From Rhizobium sp. Q54 (GTDB lineage Bacteria; Pseudomonadota; Alphaproteobacteria; Rhizobiales; Beijerinckiaceae): a stretch of 59,390 bases of DNA. The notes beneath the pieces are model-generated. The model worked only from the letters and a program-made list of their open reading frames with translations. It had not been told where the DNA came from and did not search any database. Every line of letters starts with the position of its first letter. Position 1 is the stretch's first letter. Shown here one piece after another: positions 38,597 to 47,522 of this stretch. Position numbers and translations under genes: made by a program. Location of the stretch: contig CAMCUC010000013.1 in assembly GCA_945878875.1 (NCBI GenBank), forward strand, positions 1 to 59,390, written 5' to 3'.

Positions 38597-38624
38597 TTTT
38601 CCCTTTTCCCTTTTCCCTTTTCCC
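38597..38624. repeat. Heptamer tandem repeat (TTTTCCC)x4
   Basis: Four perfect head-to-tail copies of a seven-base unit, directly after the cruciform and seven bases before the end of the ycgN-like gene. Slippage-prone. Confidence 0.9.
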
Positions 38625-38630
38625 TACTCG

Positions 38631-39218
38631 CTAAATCCGCCCCGGCCATTTGACAATCCGGTCCAGCAATTCGGAATCCGAGACCTCGTCTTCGTCCGGG
38701 CCGTTGCGGCCGCGCACGGAAACGCCGGCTTCATGCACGGTTTCGCGCGAGCCCGAGACAAGATGGTGCCAGCCGAAGAGATCCTTGCCTTCCGCGACAA
38801 GGCGATAGGCGCAGGTGGGCGGCAGCCATGAAATCTCGCGCACTCGTTTGGGCGTCAACTTTACGCAATCGGGCACCTTGGCCTTGCGCCCGGGGTAATC
38901 GCCGCACCGGCATGAATGCGCCTCAAACAGGCGACAGGTCACGTCGGTGAAATGAATTTCACTGGTGTCCTCGTCCTCAAGCTTGACAAGGCAGCAGCGC
39001 CCGCAGCCATCGCATAAAGATTCCCATTCGCCCTTGGTCATCGCCTCCAGCGGCTTCTTCCAAAACTTTCCGGCCTGGTTCGGGTCAGGCGATGCGCCTT
39101 GAGCTAGGGAACTTCCGCCCGTCAACCGCGTTGCCTCGGTTCCCGCTTGCTTGGTCGCAATCGTCATCGCTGAAGGCGGACGCTTTTGGGAGGATGAATT
39201 TCCGGGCAAGTCAGGCAT
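38631..39218 (-). CDS. YcgN/UPF0260 cysteine cluster protein
   Basis: 195 residues; the conserved core begins at [20 protein letters not shown] and carries the cysteine pattern [26 protein letters not shown] and PDCVKL, then [17 protein letters not shown] and [16 protein letters not shown]. These cysteines probably bind a metal or iron-sulfur cluster; the biochemical role of the family is not known. The first ~45 residues are not conserved-looking, and an internal ATG 17 codons in may be the real start. Confidence 0.9.
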   Translation of the reverse strand: MPDLPGNSSSQKRPPSAMTIATKQAGTEATRLTGGSSLAQGASPDPNQAGKFWKKPLEAMTKGEWESLCDGCGRCCLVKLEDEDTSEIHFTDVTCRLFEAHSCRCGDYPGRKAKVPDCVKLTPKRVREISWLPPTCAYRLVAEGKDLFGWHHLVSGSRETVHEAGVSVRGRNGPDEDEVSDSELLDRIVKWPGRI

Positions 39219-39309
39219 TTATAAACCACTGTCTCAATTCAGGACGCTTTTGTTGGGCATGACTGTTGCTCCAGCGATCGTCAAGCCTGTTATGGCGTCG
39301 TCAAGCGTG

Positions 39310-39324
39310 TTAAAAATGTGTTAA
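39310..39324 (+). promoter_or_regulatory. Candidate CtrA-binding site upstream of pbp1A
   Basis: Exact TTAA-N7-TTAA arrangement, the known CtrA recognition pattern in alphaproteobacteria, 36 bases before the PBP1A start codon. The wider region (39219-39360) is the divergent promoter of ycgN and the PBP gene. Binding is inferred from the pattern only. Confidence 0.5.
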
Positions 39325-39360
39325 ATTGGTTTACCTTCTAGTCGCCAAGAGAGAGATAAA

Positions 39361-41628
39361 GTGTTCAACGGCTTTCAAAACTCCAGCTGGGGCAAACGCT
39401 TGAAGCGATTGCTGCTGGATTTTGACGCCGCCGTCGACAGTGCGATGTATCAAAGCGGGGAAAGGGCTGGAGCGCGCTGGTCTGCATTTTCAGCGTTCAT
39501 GCACCGCATCAACGTTACAGGCGGGCGCAAACTTGCTGTCGAGCTCGCCTGCGAAGGCCTTACCATGGCCGCGTTAGGCTCCGTCCTGATGTTGTCGCTG
39601 GCGACGCTGGCGTTCCGCGAGACATCCGAGGATTGGCTGAAGAAACAAAATCTGGCCGTCACATTTCTGGATCGCTACGGCCAGATTGCGGGCCATCGCG
39701 GCATCAAGCATGACGATTCGATTCCGCTGGAGCAATTGCCTGATTACGTCGTGCAGGCCGTCTTGGCGACGGAAGATCGCCGCTTCTACGAGCATTGGGG
39801 CATCGACCCCATCGGCACGGCCCGCGCGCTCAACGTCAATGCGCGCGCCTCCGGCGTCGTCCAGGGCGGCTCCACCATCACGCAGCAATTGGCCAAGAAT
39901 CTGTTTCTCAACAATGAACGCACCTTTGATCGCAAGGTGCGCGAGGCGTTTCTCGCCGTGTGGCTGGAGTTCCGCCTGTCCAAGAGCGAGATTTTGAAGC
40001 TCTATCTGGATCGCGCCTATATGGGCGGCGGCACGTTCGGCATTCAGGCGGCGGCTGAATTTTATTTCGGCAAGTCGGTTCGCGACGTCACGATGGCGGA
40101 AGCTGCGATGCTGGCGGGGCTGTTCAAGGCGCCGTCCAAATTCGCGCCGCATATCAATTTGCCCGCAGCCCGCGCCCGCGCCAACGACGTGTTGCAAAAC
40201 ATGGTTGAGGCTGGCTTCCTCAGCGAGGGGCAAATCTTCGTCGCGCGCAAGAATCCCGCTGCGGCGCTGGACAATACGCGTGATTCCGCGCCCGACTGGT
40301 ATCTCGACTGGGCATTCGAGGAAGTAAAGAAGCTGGCGGACAGCGGCAAGCTCGGCTCTGATCGCGTTCTTACCGTGCGCACCCCGCTCGATCCTGGCGT
40401 TCAGCGGCGCGCCGATCTTGCGATTGAAGATGCGCTGCGCCAGTTTGGGCGCCAGTTCAACGCCGATCAGGGCGCAGCCGTCATCATGGAGCCCAATGGC
40501 GCCGTGCGCGCTCTGGTGGGCGGTCGCGATTATGGGCAAAGCCAGTTCAACAGGGCAACGGACGCAGCGCGCCAGCCCGGCTCGTCGTTCAAGCCCTTCG
40601 TCTATCTGGCTGCTCTGATGACGGAGCGCTTCAATCGCGATTCCAGCATTGACGCCGGCGGCATTTGCATCGGCAATTGGTGTCCGGGCAATTACGGCGG
40701 CGCATCAGCCGGGCGCGTGTCGATGGTGAATGCGCTGCAACGCTCGCTCAACACGGCGGCGGTCTGGATCACGCTGAAAACCGGCGAGGCTTATTGGCCT
40801 GCGGGCGTTGGCTATCATCAGGCTCGCATTCATGCGCTGGGCCGCGCCAAGATCATCGAATTGTCGCGCAGTATGGGCATTGTGAATACGCCGCTCGTTG
40901 ACACAGTGTCCCTGCCGCTGGGCGCAGCGGAAGTGAAGATGATCGACATCGCGGCCGGCTACGCCGTGTTCGCCAACGGGGGCAAAAGCGCAAAACCCTT
41001 CGCTGCGGTGGAAGTGCGCAACTCGTTTGGCGAAGTGATCTATCGTCATGATCGCGACGGACCTTTGCAAAAGCAGATCGTGCCTGCCGACAAGATCGCG
41101 ATTCTCAACAATATGATGAAAGAGGTTGTCAACGCTGGAACTGCGCGCGCCGCGCAATTGCCGGGCGTTCAGGTGGCCGGAAAAACCGGCACCACCAATG
41201 CCTATAAAGACGCATGGTTCAACGGCTATACCGGCAATTACGTTGGCGCTATATGGTTTGGAAACGACGCTTCAACCTCCATGCGCAACATGACCGGCGG
41301 CTCGCTGCCAGCGCGCACCTGGCGTGAAATCATGGAATACGCCCACCAGGGCATTGAATTGAAGAACCCATTTGGCGTGTTCGAAGCCCCGCGCGAGGCG
41401 CCGCGCGTTGCGTCCAATCCTGCGCCTGGAACACTTGTTTTGGGCCGCCCGCAAAGGCCTGTCACCCTGTCGCGCCGCTCCGCCGAAACGCTGGCGGACA
41501 TTGACAGCATGATGCGCAGCAGCGCCGTCCAGATGAAGAGCGTCGATTATAACTCGACCAGTTCGATTGGAGCCCCATCGTCTATCGTCTCGCGCGTTCG
41601 CCTCGGCCCGCCCGGCGGCGCCCAATGA
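39361..41628 (+). CDS. Penicillin-binding protein 1A, bifunctional peptidoglycan synthase
   Basis: 755 residues, GTG start at 39361 after GAGAGA. One membrane helix (about residues 66-86), GT51 glycosyltransferase domain (ATEDRRFYEHWGIDPIG, GGSTITQQLAKNLFL, AEAAMLAGLFKAPS), and a transpeptidase with SSFK (nucleophile Ser), SLN and KTGTT. It polymerises and crosslinks peptidoglycan outside the inner membrane. It overlaps the otsB start by four bases. The upstream CtrA-like site suggests cell-cycle control. Confidence 0.95.
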   Translation: MFNGFQNSSWGKRLKRLLLDFDAAVDSAMYQSGERAGARWSAFSAFMHRINVTGGRKLAVELACEGLTMAALGSVLMLSLATLAFRETSEDWLKKQNLAVTFLDRYGQIAGHRGIKHDDSIPLEQLPDYVVQAVLATEDRRFYEHWGIDPIGTARALNVNARASGVVQGGSTITQQLAKNLFLNNERTFDRKVREAFLAVWLEFRLSKSEILKLYLDRAYMGGGTFGIQAAAEFYFGKSVRDVTMAEAAMLAGLFKAPSKFAPHINLPAARARANDVLQNMVEAGFLSEGQIFVARKNPAAALDNTRDSAPDWYLDWAFEEVKKLADSGKLGSDRVLTVRTPLDPGVQRRADLAIEDALRQFGRQFNADQGAAVIMEPNGAVRALVGGRDYGQSQFNRATDAARQPGSSFKPFVYLAALMTERFNRDSSIDAGGICIGNWCPGNYGGASAGRVSMVNALQRSLNTAAVWITLKTGEAYWPAGVGYHQARIHALGRAKIIELSRSMGIVNTPLVDTVSLPLGAAEVKMIDIAAGYAVFANGGKSAKPFAAVEVRNSFGEVIYRHDRDGPLQKQIVPADKIAILNNMMKEVVNAGTARAAQLPGVQVAGKTGTTNAYKDAWFNGYTGNYVGAIWFGNDASTSMRNMTGGSLPARTWREIMEYAHQGIELKNPFGVFEAPREAPRVASNPAPGTLVLGRPQRPVTLSRRSAETLADIDSMMRSSAVQMKSVDYNSTSSIGAPSSIVSRVRLGPPGGAQ

Positions 41629-42380
41629 GCATGCAGCGTTACGCGCTATTTCTCGATTTTGACGGCACGCTGGTCGATATTGTGCCAACGCCTGACGCTG
41701 TGGTTGTCAGCGACGAATTGCGTGAAACCCTGTGCGCCTTGCGCGAGCGCTTTGACGGTGCGCTGGCGCTGGTGAGCGGTCGTCGCATCGACAATATCGA
41801 CGCCTTTATGGCCCCGCATCAATTCGACGTCGGAGGCTTGCATGGTCTTGAAATTCGCATCGCCGGTAAATTTCTGGAGCGCCCTGTGAGCGACCGCGCG
41901 GGCTTGAACGCCATAGCCGGGCACCTGAGCAAGCGCCTCATCGAATGGCCCGGCGCGATGCTGGAGGACAAGGAGCATTCGCTGGCCGTACACTGGCGCA
42001 TGGCGCCGGAAGCTGGCCCCACGCTTGCCGACCTTATGGAAGAAGCGACGGCGAGTCTGGGGCATGACTACAGACTCCAGCGCGGCAAATCGGTCGCCGA
42101 AATCCTGCCAGCCCACGCCGACAAGGGCCGCGCGATTGAAGCGATCCTGAATGAGGCGCCCTATAAGGACCGCACGCCAATCTTCTTTGGCGACGACGCG
42201 ACGGATGAGGACGGCATCCGAATCGTCAATTCGCGCGGCGGATTAAGCGTCAACGTCGGCGCACGATCGTCAGCTGCGATGTTCCGCGAGCCCGACCCCC
42301 ATTACGTGCGCGCCCGCCTGCGCGGCTGGGCGCAAGTATTACCAGAGGATTTCACGGCGGATCTGCGGGGGGCGGATTAG
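41625..42380 (+). CDS. otsB: Trehalose-6-phosphate phosphatase
   Basis: 251 residues, HAD fold: motif I FLDFDGTLVDI, then VSGRRIDNIDAFM, GLHGLEIR and motif IV FFGDDATDEDGIR. It removes phosphate from trehalose 6-phosphate in the cytoplasm to give trehalose. The start overlaps the PBP1A stop (ATGA), so the two are co-transcribed. No otsA is in the window. Confidence 0.92.
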   Translation: MSMQRYALFLDFDGTLVDIVPTPDAVVVSDELRETLCALRERFDGALALVSGRRIDNIDAFMAPHQFDVGGLHGLEIRIAGKFLERPVSDRAGLNAIAGHLSKRLIEWPGAMLEDKEHSLAVHWRMAPEAGPTLADLMEEATASLGHDYRLQRGKSVAEILPAHADKGRAIEAILNEAPYKDRTPIFFGDDATDEDGIRIVNSRGGLSVNVGARSSAAMFREPDPHYVRARLRGWAQVLPEDFTADLRGAD

Positions 42381-42388
42381 CCCCCCTT

Positions 42389-42484
42389 TGGACCGCGGGC
42401 TTCCAGCCCCCTTCTTCCCTGACAAACATGGCCCGTGCGATTTTCCGGAAACGCAAAAGGTGCGGGCTGGAAGCCCGCGGTCCA
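42389..42484. repeat. Inverted pair of REP-like elements (REPIN-like)
   Basis: Arms 42389-42409 and 42464-42484 are perfect inverted copies of a 21-base element, separated by about 54 bases, and a near-identical single copy lies at 33458-33480. The pair fills the space between the convergent otsB and Bug-receptor genes, where its large hairpin could end transcription from both sides. Confidence 0.8.
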
Positions 42485-42488
42485 CAGA

Positions 42489-43526
42489 CTATTGCTTGGG
42501 CAACACCACTTTGCGAACGCGCTCGCGGATTTCTGACGTCACGCCGCCGAGAGCCTTAATGGCCAGAGCGCGGGCGACTTCCGGTTCCTGAAAATCAACG
42601 AACCGCTGCGTCTTTTCTCCCTCTGCGATCAAAGCGGGATCGGTGAGAGCTGTTTTGACGGCGGCGCGCAGGAATGCGAGGCGATCGGCTGGCGTCTCGG
42701 GCGTGGTCACAAGAATGCGACCGAGATCGTTGATGCTCATGCGGAACTCAAGCCACCAGCGCTGGTCGGCGTCGAGTTTGGCCTGTTCGAAAACGGTGGG
42801 AACGTCAGGCAGCAATTTCGAGCGCTTGTCGCCCATCGCTGCAATCGCGCGGGCGCCGCCGCTCTTGACGTATTGCGCCGCCGAACTGTCGGAGACGTAG
42901 AGCGCATCCATTTCGCCGCGCTCCATCGCGAGCGCAATATCAGCGCTGCCCTTGTAGCCGAGCACGATCTGGCAATTCATTTTCAGCGCATGGCAGGTGA
43001 TGGCGGCGCCGTCGGCGGGACCATCGGTGGGGCCAACGCCGCCAAAGCGCAATGTTACACCGGGCTTTTGCGCATCGGCCACGTTCATCACCGGAGTGTG
43101 CTTGCCAACCACCCAGACCCAGGGATAAGCGGCAATGACGCCAAGATGCTCCAGCTTGGTGAGATCGTAGCGCACGTTTTGCTGTTCGAGCAATTGCCCC
43201 AAAGCCGCTGGCGTGCCGTTGACGATCATCAGGCTCAAGCCGTCTGGCTGCGCGGTTGAGACGCGGTTGAGAGCGACAAGGCCACCGGCGCCAAGCTGAT
43301 TTTCCACCACCACAGTCGCGTCAAGCGCCTTGCCGAGATAGGGCGCGATCATACGCGCATAGGCGTCGAACCCGCCGCCGACGCCAACGCCCACAACAAA
43401 GCGAACGGTCTTGCCCTTGTAGAAACTGGCCGCATCCTGCGCCCCTGCCGACTGGGCGCCCAAAGCCAATGTGGCCGCGGCCGCCATGGCGCCCACGAAC
43501 AGACGGGTTTTGCGTGAAAAGTTCAT
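42489..43526 (-). CDS. Tripartite tricarboxylate (TTT) Bug-type substrate-binding protein
   Basis: 345 residues: signal peptide (RLFVGAMAAAATLALGAQSA, cut near GAQDA), Bug family features YKGKTVRFVVGVGVGGGFDA, VVENQLGAGGLVALN and a late SSAAQYVKSGG. Bug receptors catch carboxylates in the periplasm for TctA/TctB permeases. No permease genes are next to it, so it is an orphan receptor. The ligand cannot be told. Confidence 0.88.
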   Translation of the reverse strand: MNFSRKTRLFVGAMAAAATLALGAQSAGAQDAASFYKGKTVRFVVGVGVGGGFDAYARMIAPYLGKALDATVVVENQLGAGGLVALNRVSTAQPDGLSLMIVNGTPAALGQLLEQQNVRYDLTKLEHLGVIAAYPWVWVVGKHTPVMNVADAQKPGVTLRFGGVGPTDGPADGAAITCHALKMNCQIVLGYKGSADIALAMERGEMDALYVSDSSAAQYVKSGGARAIAAMGDKRSKLLPDVPTVFEQAKLDADQRWWLEFRMSINDLGRILVTTPETPADRLAFLRAAVKTALTDPALIAEGEKTQRFVDFQEPEVARALAIKALGGVTSEIRERVRKVVLPKQ

Positions 43527-43678
43527 GTCTCTCTCCCTCGTTTATTTCGTTTGTTTTAGTGGGTGTTTAGCAATAGTCCAAGCGGCGACTTGCACAAACG
43601 GGGGTCATTACGCTTGCGCAAGGACGCACGGAATGCGATTCCTGACTATGTGTTTTCACCGGTCGAACGGGCTCACGT

Positions 43679-44257
43679 TTGCTGAACATTTTGAAATCCA
43701 CCACTGCCGCGCTACTAGGCGCGGGCCTTGGCCTTTATGCCACCTGGAGCGCTCTCGAGCGGGACGCAGGCTTTGAAATGGTGCAGATCGGCCCATGGCG
43801 CTCGACTCCAAAAGCAGCTTTTGCGGCGGCTGATCCCTATACGCGCGCAGCTTTAGCCCGTAATGCGCAAGTCCCCTTAAGTCCAGGCGAGGGCCTGATG
43901 TTTACGGCAGACATCGACGAGACAGGCGCTCCGCTTCTCACCCGTTGCGATTACATCCTCACAAGCCCGATTCCGGCGGCTCGCTTTTGGACTTTAACCC
44001 CTATGACGAGCAAAGGCGCGCTCGCGCCTACGGGCAATGACAGGACCGGCCTGACCTCGGCGGAGATTGTGCGGGATTCTATGGGGCGGTTCGAAATCAT
44101 GGCCTCCGCCCAACTTCGCCCCGGGAATTGGCTGGCGTTGCCGACGGAGCCCGGCTTCATGCTCGCTCTGCGGCTTTATGATACGCCCGCAAGCTCGCTG
44201 GCTTCGTCGATGAGCGTCGGCCAATTGCCGCGATTGCGCAGGGGGCGTTGCATATGA
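43679..44257 (+). CDS. DUF1214 exported protein
   Basis: 192 residues from a TTG start at 43679. N-terminal anchor or signal (LLGAGLGLYATWSAL), then GPWRSTPKAAFAAADPYTRA and late LRPGNWLALPTEPGFMLALR, LYDTP: the DUF1214 beta domain. In larger proteins DUF1254 and DUF1214 occur fused; here they are adjacent single-domain genes. Function unknown, likely periplasmic. Overlaps the next gene by four bases. Confidence 0.82.
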   Translation: MLNILKSTTAALLGAGLGLYATWSALERDAGFEMVQIGPWRSTPKAAFAAADPYTRAALARNAQVPLSPGEGLMFTADIDETGAPLLTRCDYILTSPIPAARFWTLTPMTSKGALAPTGNDRTGLTSAEIVRDSMGRFEIMASAQLRPGNWLALPTEPGFMLALRLYDTPASSLASSMSVGQLPRLRRGRCI

Positions 44258-44832
44258 GCGACCGCACGCTGGGCTGGTTCATCTATCTGCTGGCCGTGCT
44301 TGTCGTCGCTGGCCTTGTGCATATTGTCACGATTCTCGCCTTGCCTCATGTAGCCACGCGCGATTCCTATGCCCGGCTTGCAACCATCGCGCAGACGAAC
44401 CGCTTTACGCCCCTGCCCTCGCCAGTCCCCGGCGCAGAGCTGTTGCCGATGCAAGATCCCGCTGTGGTGCGCGGGGTTTGCCGCTATGACGTGAATAATG
44501 GTCCTGTGCGCGTGCGCGCAGAGATCGCAGGGGTTGATGGATTGTTGACGCTGTCCTTCCATGACCGGCGCGGTGCGAGCTTTTACGCCACCACAGATCG
44601 AGGGGGGGTGCGCGGACGAATAGACGTCGTGCTGTTGACGCAAAATCAATTGGAAGCTTTGGAGGCGCTCGACTCTGAAGATGAGCCGCCGCAGGAATTG
44701 CGACTGCTGGCGCCGACGCGGGAAGGCTTCGTACTTATAGGGAGTCTGGCGCTCGATCCGGGAGATTTTGACGCGGCGCGCGGGCGCCTCTCGTCAATAT
44801 CCTGCGCGCAGGAAAACCTGCGGCGCCAATAA
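44254..44832 (+). CDS. DUF1254 membrane-anchored protein
   Basis: About 192 residues from the ATG at 44254 (ATGA overlap with the DUF1214 gene). One N-terminal membrane helix (WFIYLLAVLVVAGLVHIVTI), then AYDRYA-like ATRDSYARLATIAQTNRFTP and LPMQDPAVVRGVCRYDVNNG of the DUF1254 domain. The pair probably forms a complex at the periplasmic face; role unknown. Confidence 0.82.
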   Translation: MSDRTLGWFIYLLAVLVVAGLVHIVTILALPHVATRDSYARLATIAQTNRFTPLPSPVPGAELLPMQDPAVVRGVCRYDVNNGPVRVRAEIAGVDGLLTLSFHDRRGASFYATTDRGGVRGRIDVVLLTQNQLEALEALDSEDEPPQELRLLAPTREGFVLIGSLALDPGDFDAARGRLSSISCAQENLRRQ

Positions 44833-44836
44833 AATA

Positions 44837-45046
44837 TCAAGCGCTCTTTTTGCGACCCGTCCGGCTGCGGCGCGCGCCCGGCGCTCCCTTGGCCTGCGAC
44901 ACGTCAACTTCGGCCGCAGCTTGGGCGCTGACGTGCCGCTCATAACGAACGCCGGTGAAGAACAGAATCTGTGCAGGGGGGCCGCGTCGAACTTCTGTGC
45001 GCCGCAAAAGGCGGCCGCGTTTTGGAAATTGAACTATTCGATTCAT
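44837..45046 (-). CDS. Small basic conserved-type protein
   Basis: 69 residues from the ATG at 45046, with GGGAG upstream. Very basic: MNRIVQFPKRGRLLRRTEVR, then PAQILFFTGVRYERHVS and a Lys/Arg-rich tail (ARRSRTGRKKSA). The ILFFTGVRYER segment looks like a conserved short motif of alphaproteobacterial proteins with no known role. Possibly nucleic-acid binding because of its charge; that is a guess. Confidence 0.6.
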   Translation of the reverse strand: MNRIVQFPKRGRLLRRTEVRRGPPAQILFFTGVRYERHVSAQAAAEVDVSQAKGAPGARRSRTGRKKSA

Positions 45047-45168
45047 GCGCCGTCTCCCGTTTGTCTCCCGCATCACCTGAGCTGCATTACTGGACAACAT
45101 GGTTAAGAGAGCGTCAACAAAGTTGGGTTAGCCTCGTTTTATCCACTTAACGCGGGCGCTTTTCAGCC

Positions 45169-46425
45169 ATGACACATTCAACGTCGCAAATTGCCGATAC
45201 GATAACCGCCGCATCGGGCGCTGCAAGCGAAGGCTTGACGGGCAAGACCACTGTTTTAAGGGCGCTTACCGATCTCTTCTGTCTTCGACCCGAGCCGAGC
45301 GACGAGGAAGTCGTGCGCTACAGCGAGCTGGCGTTGCGCATTCTACCGCAGGCTGATTCTTCGACGAAAATCTATGTCGCCTCCAAGCTCGCGCGCCATG
45401 GCCACGCGCCGCCAGCAATTTTATCGACTCTGGCGCGGGCGGATCGCGTCTGCGCGCTTTTGATTTACGAACATGCGCTGAACCTGTCCGCAGCAGACCA
45501 GATCGGCGGCGCACGAAGCCGCGATCTCCAATGCGCGCTGGCAATGGCCAGACGCAAAGGCGTCTCGGGCGACATCACCGAAGCGCTCATTATGCGGCGC
45601 GAGCCTGACATCATCGCAGCGCTGGCGGCCAATGAGAGCGCGACCTTCTCTCGCTCCGGCGTTGAGCGGATCGCCTTGTTTGCCCGACATGACGAGGAAC
45701 TTGTCGCCAAATTCTCCGCCCGCGCCGAAGAGCCGCTGGTCTCAGCCAAGCAATTCCTGCGTTGTTCGACACTGGAGCGCGCACGCCTGCTCGCAGCCGC
45801 CCGCCGCGAACGATTGGGGAGCCCAAGCGAAAAAATTCGCGCCGGTTCTGAAATGAGTTTGGCCCTGCGCGAGAGCGCTCAAACGCGTGATTGGGAGGCG
45901 TTTGCAAAAATTCTCGCAGATCAAGTGGGCCTTGATACGCACAATGTGATGCAATTTCTGGCCGACGATGGCGGCGAGCCGCTGGCGCTGATGTTGTGCA
46001 TGCTGGGCGTGAGCATAGAGGATGCCGTGCGCATCTTCTTGTGCTGCAACGTCCCCATCGCCCATTCCTATGCACGGGTGCGCGCCTTGTCTGATATCGT
46101 GCGCGATACGCCAGCCATTATCGCCGTGGAAATAATGGAGGCCGCCACCGGCCGGGCGATTACAGCCCCAGTCCTGCGCGTTGCTGGTGATCTACAAGCG
46201 CGCGGCTCGCGAGAAGATATGCTGCAGGATATGCAGCACGTCAGCCAAACAACGACGCAAGCCTCAAAATGTAATCATGCAGCGGAGCCTGCGACCTGCG
46301 AACCTGTCCGGTCCGAGAGTTATGAACGCGCCCGCCCCGGCGACGGCGTTCGTCCGCCGCGCGTGAAGACGAAAAGCCCGGCTGCGGTCAAATCAACCGC
46401 CGTGCTGCTGCGACGCGGCGCGTAG
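45169..46425 (+). CDS. DUF2336 helical-repeat protein
   Basis: 418 residues, alpha-helical repeat protein: LTDLFCLRPEPSDEEVVRYS, LARHGHAPPAILSTLARADR, VCALLIYEHA, LIMRREPDIIAALAANESAT. The C-terminal ~70 residues are low complexity and basic. DUF2336 proteins are common in alphaproteobacteria and their biochemical role is not settled. It is convergent with DUF1491 with three bases between the stops. Confidence 0.82.
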   Translation: MTHSTSQIADTITAASGAASEGLTGKTTVLRALTDLFCLRPEPSDEEVVRYSELALRILPQADSSTKIYVASKLARHGHAPPAILSTLARADRVCALLIYEHALNLSAADQIGGARSRDLQCALAMARRKGVSGDITEALIMRREPDIIAALAANESATFSRSGVERIALFARHDEELVAKFSARAEEPLVSAKQFLRCSTLERARLLAAARRERLGSPSEKIRAGSEMSLALRESAQTRDWEAFAKILADQVGLDTHNVMQFLADDGGEPLALMLCMLGVSIEDAVRIFLCCNVPIAHSYARVRALSDIVRDTPAIIAVEIMEAATGRAITAPVLRVAGDLQARGSREDMLQDMQHVSQTTTQASKCNHAAEPATCEPVRSESYERARPGDGVRPPRVKTKSPAAVKSTAVLLRRGA

Positions 46426-46428
46426 ACG

Positions 46429-46767
46429 TCAGGCGGCGAGGTCGAGAAAGTTTCGACCTTGCCGGTCATCCACGTCGATGATCCATAAATCTGAATCGAA
46501 CTTGATCTCGCGATGAAGCCGGTCGCTGGCCGCCAGCGGCTCAATCCATTCAGCCGCATGCAGCCGCACCCAGCGCCGCTCGCCCGAATCGTCCGCCAGG
46601 CTCTGGGGCGCAGGCCCGTAAGCGGCGACATTCCCGTCAAGCCGGTCAATCACGACAAAGATCGCGCCCGCTTCAGCTGCGCCGCGACGGCGCAATGTCG
46701 CAAAGGCGCCCTCAACCTCGCAGCGCCGGAGATAGGCGGACACCCAGATGTCGGAACGCAATCTCAC
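46429..46767 (-). CDS. DUF1491 protein
   Basis: 112 residues, GTG start at 46767. Family features RLRSDIWVSAYLRRCEVEG, RRRGAAEAGAIFVVIDRL and FDSDLWIIDVDDRQGRNFL. Small cytoplasmic protein of unknown role. The start overlaps the upstream peptidoglycan-binding gene (GTGA), making a three-gene operon with the DivJ-like kinase. Confidence 0.88.
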   Translation of the reverse strand: MRLRSDIWVSAYLRRCEVEGAFATLRRRGAAEAGAIFVVIDRLDGNVAAYGPAPQSLADDSGERRWVRLHAAEWIEPLAASDRLHREIKFDSDLWIIDVDDRQGRNFLDLAA

Positions 46768-47522
46768 GGAATGGAAACGCCGGAACGGGCCGCAAGGACG
46801 CGCAGCGTGCGGGGATTCAATTCGCCTGTCACCGGCAAGTCACGTTCGCGCTCGAAGTTTTGTATCGCAGCGCGCGTGCCTGGCCCGTTCAATCCGTCCA
46901 CGCTGACCTGAAAGCCGAGCTTTTCAAGCGCACGCTGGGCGGCAACGATGCGCTTTGCCTGAACGGGATCGTTGATTGCAGCGCTCTGCGCTGTCGCGAC
47001 TGGCGCGCCGCCACGCAGCAAGGCGCCAATGGAATCAAAGTTGTCGCTTCGCGCAGGCGCAGCTTTTGGCAAAGGAGCATGAGCTGGCTGGGCTTGAATG
47101 TGCTGCGCAGCGTTGCGCGGCGCGGGCTCGGGCGCAGGCGCCGCGGCTACAAAAAATGGCTCGGACGCAGGTGTTTTCGTAGCGCCGCGCATTTGTGTGG
47201 ACGGCGGCGGAAACGAAACAGGCGCGGCCGGCGTAGACGATGAAGACGCTCCAAACAAAGGTGCCGGATGGCTCCCCTTCTGCAAGAAAAGGGCATTGAT
47301 CATGATGCTGGACACGAGCGCGGAGCCCGCAAGAAACAGCAACGATCTACCGGGGCGGCGCACGACAGCCAGAAAAACCCTGAGCGCCAGCGGCTTCCTC
47401 TTCGTGCGGACGGCAGGCGGCGCATTCGGCTTGCGCGCGCGAACAGGACTCTGCGCCCGTTGCGGCTCAAATGCATGCATATCGTCCATGTCAGGGTCGA
47501 ACCGGGCGGCGTTGCTACGCAA
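46764..47522 (-). CDS. Membrane-anchored peptidoglycan-binding domain protein
   Basis: 252 residues. One membrane helix (about residues 60-78, LLFLAGSALVSSIMINALF), a Pro/Ala-rich linker and a C-terminal peptidoglycan-binding domain 1 (AQRALEKLGFQVSVDGLNGP, GTRAAIQNFERERDLPVTG). It would span the inner membrane and touch the wall. The listed start is a TTG overlapping the kinase gene by eight bases; an ATG at 47489 is an alternative. Coupling with a DivJ-like kinase suggests a link between wall and cell cycle. Confidence 0.85.
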   Translation of the reverse strand: MRSNAARFDPDMDDMHAFEPQRAQSPVRARKPNAPPAVRTKRKPLALRVFLAVVRRPGRSLLFLAGSALVSSIMINALFLQKGSHPAPLFGASSSSTPAAPVSFPPPSTQMRGATKTPASEPFFVAAAPAPEPAPRNAAQHIQAQPAHAPLPKAAPARSDNFDSIGALLRGGAPVATAQSAAINDPVQAKRIVAAQRALEKLGFQVSVDGLNGPGTRAAIQNFERERDLPVTGELNPRTLRVLAARSGVSIP

